This document shows positions 59,598 through 64,000 of a stretch of DNA of 64,000 nucleotides, one piece after another (within the stretch, counting starts at the first letter, position 1; every line of letters begins with the position of its first letter). Location of the stretch: NCBI GenBank assembly GCA_947579605.1, contig OX388312.1, positions 1,426,001 through 1,490,000 of the forward strand. Reading direction: 5' to 3'. The DNA is from Athripsodes cinereus (taxonomy: Eukaryota; Arthropoda; Insecta; Trichoptera; Leptoceridae). The notes under the pieces are model-generated. The model worked only from the letters and a program-made list of their open reading frames with translations, was not told the DNA's origin and ran no database searches. The translations under genes were made by a program, and so were the position numbers.

Positions 59598-60059
59598 CAA
59601 GTACACATGTAATTATTTCTCTTATTTGATATCATTAATATTGATGTATAACCTATGTAGCTATCTGTATAATTATCCTACTAATAATATCCAGTGTGAT
59701 TAGGTATATTTGTCTGATTAATAATTGTACATCATTATTCTATAATAACACATTTCAATCTAAATTTACCATAATGTGTATTGCTACAAAGCTGTTTATT
59801 TAAATTTTTCCCAATATAAGTCGCATTGTATAAAATCAATATTGTTTAAATCGTATGTAACACTAACCAACTGTTTTTTTTCCAATCTTTACCAATAAAA
59901 GTTGCATTGTATAGAATCATATTTTTGAGAACATATTGTTTATACCTACTTTGGTTGTATGTAGGTACCTATATATATTTTACTTGTTTTTTATTACGTC
60001 TTTTTTTTCTTTTGTGTACTTGGATGTGTACATCAATTTTAATTGTGTCTTGTATCTCT

Positions 60060-60165
60060 CTCACTTTTGGTTGGTTGGTAGAAATTGCCTACAGGCAATA
60101 AACCCGCCATTTGTGTTATATTGTTTATTCCACAATAAAGATTATTTTATTTATTTATTTATTTA
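60060..60165 (+). mobile_element. LINE 3' end
   Basis: GTTGGTAGAAATTGCCTACA, GGCAATAAACCCGCC and CCACAATAAAGATTATTTTA with a TTTATTTATTTATTTA tail. The layout (self-complementary GCCTACAGGC, CCGCC, AATAAAG) parallels the tail at 5341-5482. Confidence 0.55.
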
Positions 60166-60204
60166 AGATGTAGCTTTTGAGTAACAATACGGCATGTAGT
60201 AGAT

Positions 60205-60335
60205 TTCGTTTTACAATGACTTTGTAAGTCGAAACCACACGTTACTATTTTTAATTAATGCAGTAAAATATAAAACAATTTGTTTCTATAAATTGATATG
60301 GAGTTTTACAAAATAAAAGATAACTCAATCAACAG
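60205..60335. mobile_element. Half fold-back with satellite monomer remnant
   Basis: ACAATGACTTTGTAAGTCGA and AACC (60215-60240) match the right-arm core of the fold-back at 10738-10829. At 60299, GGAGTTTTACAAAATAAAAG and AACTCAATCAAC match the monomer remnant at 10835-10868. The left arm is not present. Confidence 0.65.
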
Positions 60336-61889
60336 ATTTATTTTGTGAAAAAACAGATGGCCTATGGGGGCTTGAACCCTTATTTGATAGCCATAATGTA
60401 CAAACTCCCTTTAGAAGTGAAGGTGTTCCGATTCTTAACGAATCGACTTAGAATGGTTTAAGCACGTTTTACTCATGATGCATTCACGAATCCCAACCAT
60501 TTCCGTTTCAAACCACTTTGTTCGACATCTCTTGAGCATATTATATAATGTCAACTGTGCATATAATTGTGTTCGAGGCCATTTAGAATCTATCTTTTTT
60601 TTCTACAATCTATCTTTGATTGTTAACCTGAACTTGAACAGTGTTGCATTGACCAGTGGTTTACAGAGACCCCTTTTCTATTTTTTACTAAAAGGAGTTT
60701 GCACAATATGGAAGTGGTGTAGATGAGGTGTCTGTTGAGTAACTACGTTCAAAACAATTCTTCGAAGCTTTGGTTTCGGAAATAAGCATCTTAGACGAAA
60801 AATTCTTGGAAGAAATATAACTAAAATTGGCATCAGCAATTGTGAAATAGTTCATATTATAGATATAAATAGAACTATGAATTGCACTGGCATCAAATTA
60901 ATCGTAAAATATCATTATCCTAACTAATCCTTTTAAAAATAATGTAATGCTTAAAATCCTTGTTGACGTGCTACCAAAGTAGCATAACTGAAAAAGGGTA
61001 TCAATTAAATAACAATAATGATAATAATGCAGACCCCGTCCTTAAATCCTATAACGTAGTACTAATAATAATAATAACAATATGTACCTAATGTCGATCG
61101 ATGCATTCATAATACATAATAATAATATTATCGTGCATCAGGTTCTTATGCTCTTCTAATACCTACTCAACAACAGCATCTACCTACATACATATGTATA
61201 TATTTTCTATAATACATGGTTAATAATGATACACTAACTTGTGTATACTGTTTGTACGTAATATTGTAAAGAGCAGTTAATAGTTGAACGGTCGGCACTT
61301 AGTTAAACCAGTTATGAAAATTGATGGTAACCTTCGAGAATCCACCATTCCCGATGCTATGTGTTCCTAGTATTTTATTAATCTATCTTCGGTTTTATTT
61401 TACATAAAGATATTTTAGTTCATTTTAAAATATAGGTACATTTAATAGGGGAATATATTATTATTATTATTATTAAACATGCATCATTATACATACTATT
61501 TAACTTTAGGAATAGCTAAGTACATAATATAATGATGCAAACATGAAATCGCATGAAAATGTTTGAAATATTCTTATGTTACTTTATTGGTGTGTGTTTG
61601 TTCGGCATGAGGTCAAAACTATCACGTCAAAAGTATTATTAACCTGACGTTTGAGTTCTGAATAACCTGCGAGAGATCAACTCCAAGAAACTGTATTATG
61701 ACATGCAACATGCGAAATTGTTAGTGCACTGCATGATCATAATTAGGTATCTATGTAATATGTGAAAGAAACTTGGGAACAAAAGCTTAGTCGAAATAAC
61801 ATCAAACAATGTGATGTCCTGCACTTTCTAAGAATTTAAAAGCTTATCATATTTTAACTTGTATGCTTTTCTTAAGAAAGTTTTAATAA

Positions 61890-61965
61890 CAATTTAATAT
61901 TTTTGCTGGCACGAAGAGGACAGCTTGCATAACATGCAGCTGTCCTCTCCGTGGACCATTTAAAA
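61890..61965 (-). mobile_element. Family A fragment containing a palindrome
   Basis: TGCTGGCACGAAGAGGACAG and GCAGCTGTCCTCTCCGTGGA are two family A pieces meeting head to head, giving the palindrome AGAGGACAGC ... GCTGTCCTCT at 61915-61948. Confidence 0.55.
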
Positions 61966-61981
61966 AAAATACATTTTTCAT

Positions 61982-62062
61982 TTGGCCTGGCCAAGAATCA
62001 AACCTGAGACCTCGTGATTCATAGGCGAGAACGTTAGCTTCGTGCCACACAGGCCACCGATG
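61982..62062 (-). mobile_element. tRNA-derived SINE head
   Basis: The minus strand has TGGCACGAAGC (A-box-like) and GGTTTGATTCTTGGCC (B-box-like) at tRNA spacing, and the sequence ACGAGGTCTC between them resembles the SINE at 2111-2190 (CACGAGGTCC). The body is lost. Confidence 0.6.
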
Positions 62063-64000
62063 ACATAATAATTGAAAAAAACTTTATTGCAATGTATAAG
62101 GTAAAGCTAATTAGTAAAGTATCCTACGAGAAATTTGTCAAGTTAATGTATTCAAACTAAAGAACAGAGTTGTTTAATTACATGTCATCTGAAACTCGCA
62201 GTAAATTGTAAACATCTGCATCAACAACAATGCCAACGGTTCACCTTCGATCTCATTTGTACGAATTATTTAAAGTATTGGCAACTTTCTCCGCTTTCAA
62301 ATTATTATTAATAATAATATCAAAATCTGTGTATCTATTTTATATTGTTAGTCACCGCCGCCGTCAGTCCATTGTGTGTTACGATAATCGATCATTTTAT
62401 TATTAAAGGCGATGCACAATTACAATACGTGTATCATGTTTGTGTTGTTGTTTACATAAATATGACGCCAACATCTTTATTTATATTATCCACAATCATT
62501 TCTCATAGCCCGAGGATTCAATCAATATCGCAATTAATTACATATCATTCAATCACACGTACATTTATAATAATAGAAGTTGTTTGAATCTATGAATATA
62601 CAAGAACAGCTGTATGTGATGCTGCTTCAGGCTTTTTGATTGCCTCTTTATTAACTATACAGCAATTCAGTTTACCAAATTTTCAATTCAAAACAATTAG
62701 AAAGCAGAATGTTATTCATCAATGTCGCGAGATTGATTTGTAAAACGCCTCCTACGTCTCGTATGAAAAAATCACGTAATATGCCCACTAAATAAAAAGT
62801 AATTGAATAAAATACATGATGAGGTTTGAATTCACATTTTCTTTTAGCTGTGTATTTAATTCTATTAGATAACATCAACTGGGGTCATGAGGAGCCAAAC
62901 GAGGGGTAAAAAGATCAATAGACTAAGAAATCCACTGTTTTGGAGGTAAGGGCTCTACAAGAGCTGTTCGGCCATCGGCAATTAGTAAGTAACTAATTAG
63001 TTTGTGAACAAGCTTTAATCTCATTCACGTGTCAAGATGCGTAATGTCTTCATTTCATTTATATCAATAATATTCACATTAGAAACTGCCAGAGTACCTA
63101 CTTGTTACATGTGTAATTATGTATTAAGGTTTACAGGTTACAATCTAAGTACATATGTATATTGTATAGTTTGACTTTGAATTACGCTACGATTTACAGT
63201 ATCTTCGAGTAGATAACTTATGCAGTTATTTGATGCACTCGTATTCGAGTTCATACCGAAGCATGTCCCATATATGTCACAGTGATGAGCCCATTTGATA
63301 CACAGAGGCAAAGTGAATTGACATAAATAACATGGATATTTCTTCATTGATATATTATTATTTCTTTTAAAGAACAACATTGCGTAGCTTTAAAAAATCT
63401 ATGTATTTTTATTTATTCCATGCTGCCTTCATGAAGAATTTTGAGTAAAATATTCATGATTATATTTTGAAAAATTGAGATTAATAATAAGTTTTTCAAC
63501 ACCTTATTTAAAATTCACAAAATCTTTAGACAACGTAATTAAAAAAACAGGAAAACATGAACTTAACTAAATTATATTTCCATGAGTGAGTTCATCGTCA
63601 AAATCATTACAATTAAATAAATGATTTATGTAATTATATCAAAATTTAAGTTATATAAACGTCAAATTAAAGCTGCCATCACAATGCTAAGCTTTTAAGC
63701 TCTGTATTCAAGTTCACACCATTTATAAAGCTTTCTCTTCACCATCATGATCACATTTATAATTCTCAGGTCACTCGTTAGTTATTCTATCTACACTTCC
63801 AAATCAACAACATCGTTATAATTACTCAACTTTATTGTAATCTTTGTAAAAAAAAAACCGACATTATTCAAAATCATTATTAGAATGTAATAATTTCTTA
63901 GTAAAATTATATTACAGTTGTATAAATTTATGATGAGTTAATATATTTTTTGTACTAAGTATTCAATTATTGAAACAATTAGATGCCGATTAAAAGCATA

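Larger units (their letters stand above)
59001..64000. other. Gene-free interval with scattered repeats
   Basis: No exon is recognised. It holds a 34-bp tandem repeat, a LINE tail, a half fold-back, a family A fragment and a SINE. About 60770-61880 and 62080-64000 are otherwise AT-rich. Confidence 0.45.

Overview
The window is AT-rich, intron-dominated animal DNA. An insect is the likely source: there are exons of a Dachsous-type giant cadherin, CR1/Jockey- and RTE-type LINE fragments of the kind common in insects, tRNA-derived SINEs, and many GTAGGTACC-like oligomers familiar from moths and some true bugs. The order cannot be fixed from sequence alone. No bacterial or viral gene organisation is visible.

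Region 1 (1-20911, minus strand) carries the only host gene I can support. Two exons of a protocadherin (1345-1836 and 11041-11221) have matching intron phases and join to give a continuous cadherin repeat, defining a 9.2 kb intron. A third, short exon-like segment (20795-20911) lies upstream on the same strand but does not complete a cadherin repeat by itself. The introns hold a tRNA-derived SINE, an 85-bp satellite of ten units fused to a fold-back element, a second fold-back with 92-nt arms, a 260-bp palindromic MITE, and many copies of a short retroposon I call family A (3' tail of TAG repeats).

Region 2 (20912-31160) has no recognisable host exon. It contains degraded LINE 3' ends, one of them with a clean 14-bp target duplication (24731-25056), more family A copies and small tandem repeats.

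Region 3 (31160-36250) is a nearly full-length CR1/Jockey-type LINE on the minus strand. ORF1 (PHD-type zinc finger, coiled coil, RRM-like region) and most of ORF2 (end of the endonuclease, reverse transcriptase) are open, but the first part of the endonuclease is missing.

Region 4 (37839-40551) is a 2.7 kb DNA transposon with inverted ends, an apparent GTGTGTGT target duplication and a broken minus-strand gene of an arthropod transposase-like family that I recognise but cannot assign to a named superfamily.

Region 5 (40552-64000) is again gene-free as far as I can see: RTE-type LINE ends, family A copies, fold-back halves related to those of region 1, a 4 x 34-bp tandem repeat and SINE remnants. 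The window is best read as part of a very large cadherin locus, or its 5' flank, expanded by retroposons. The most unusual items are the fold-back plus 85-bp-monomer composite family, which recurs at separated sites, and the DNA transposon.
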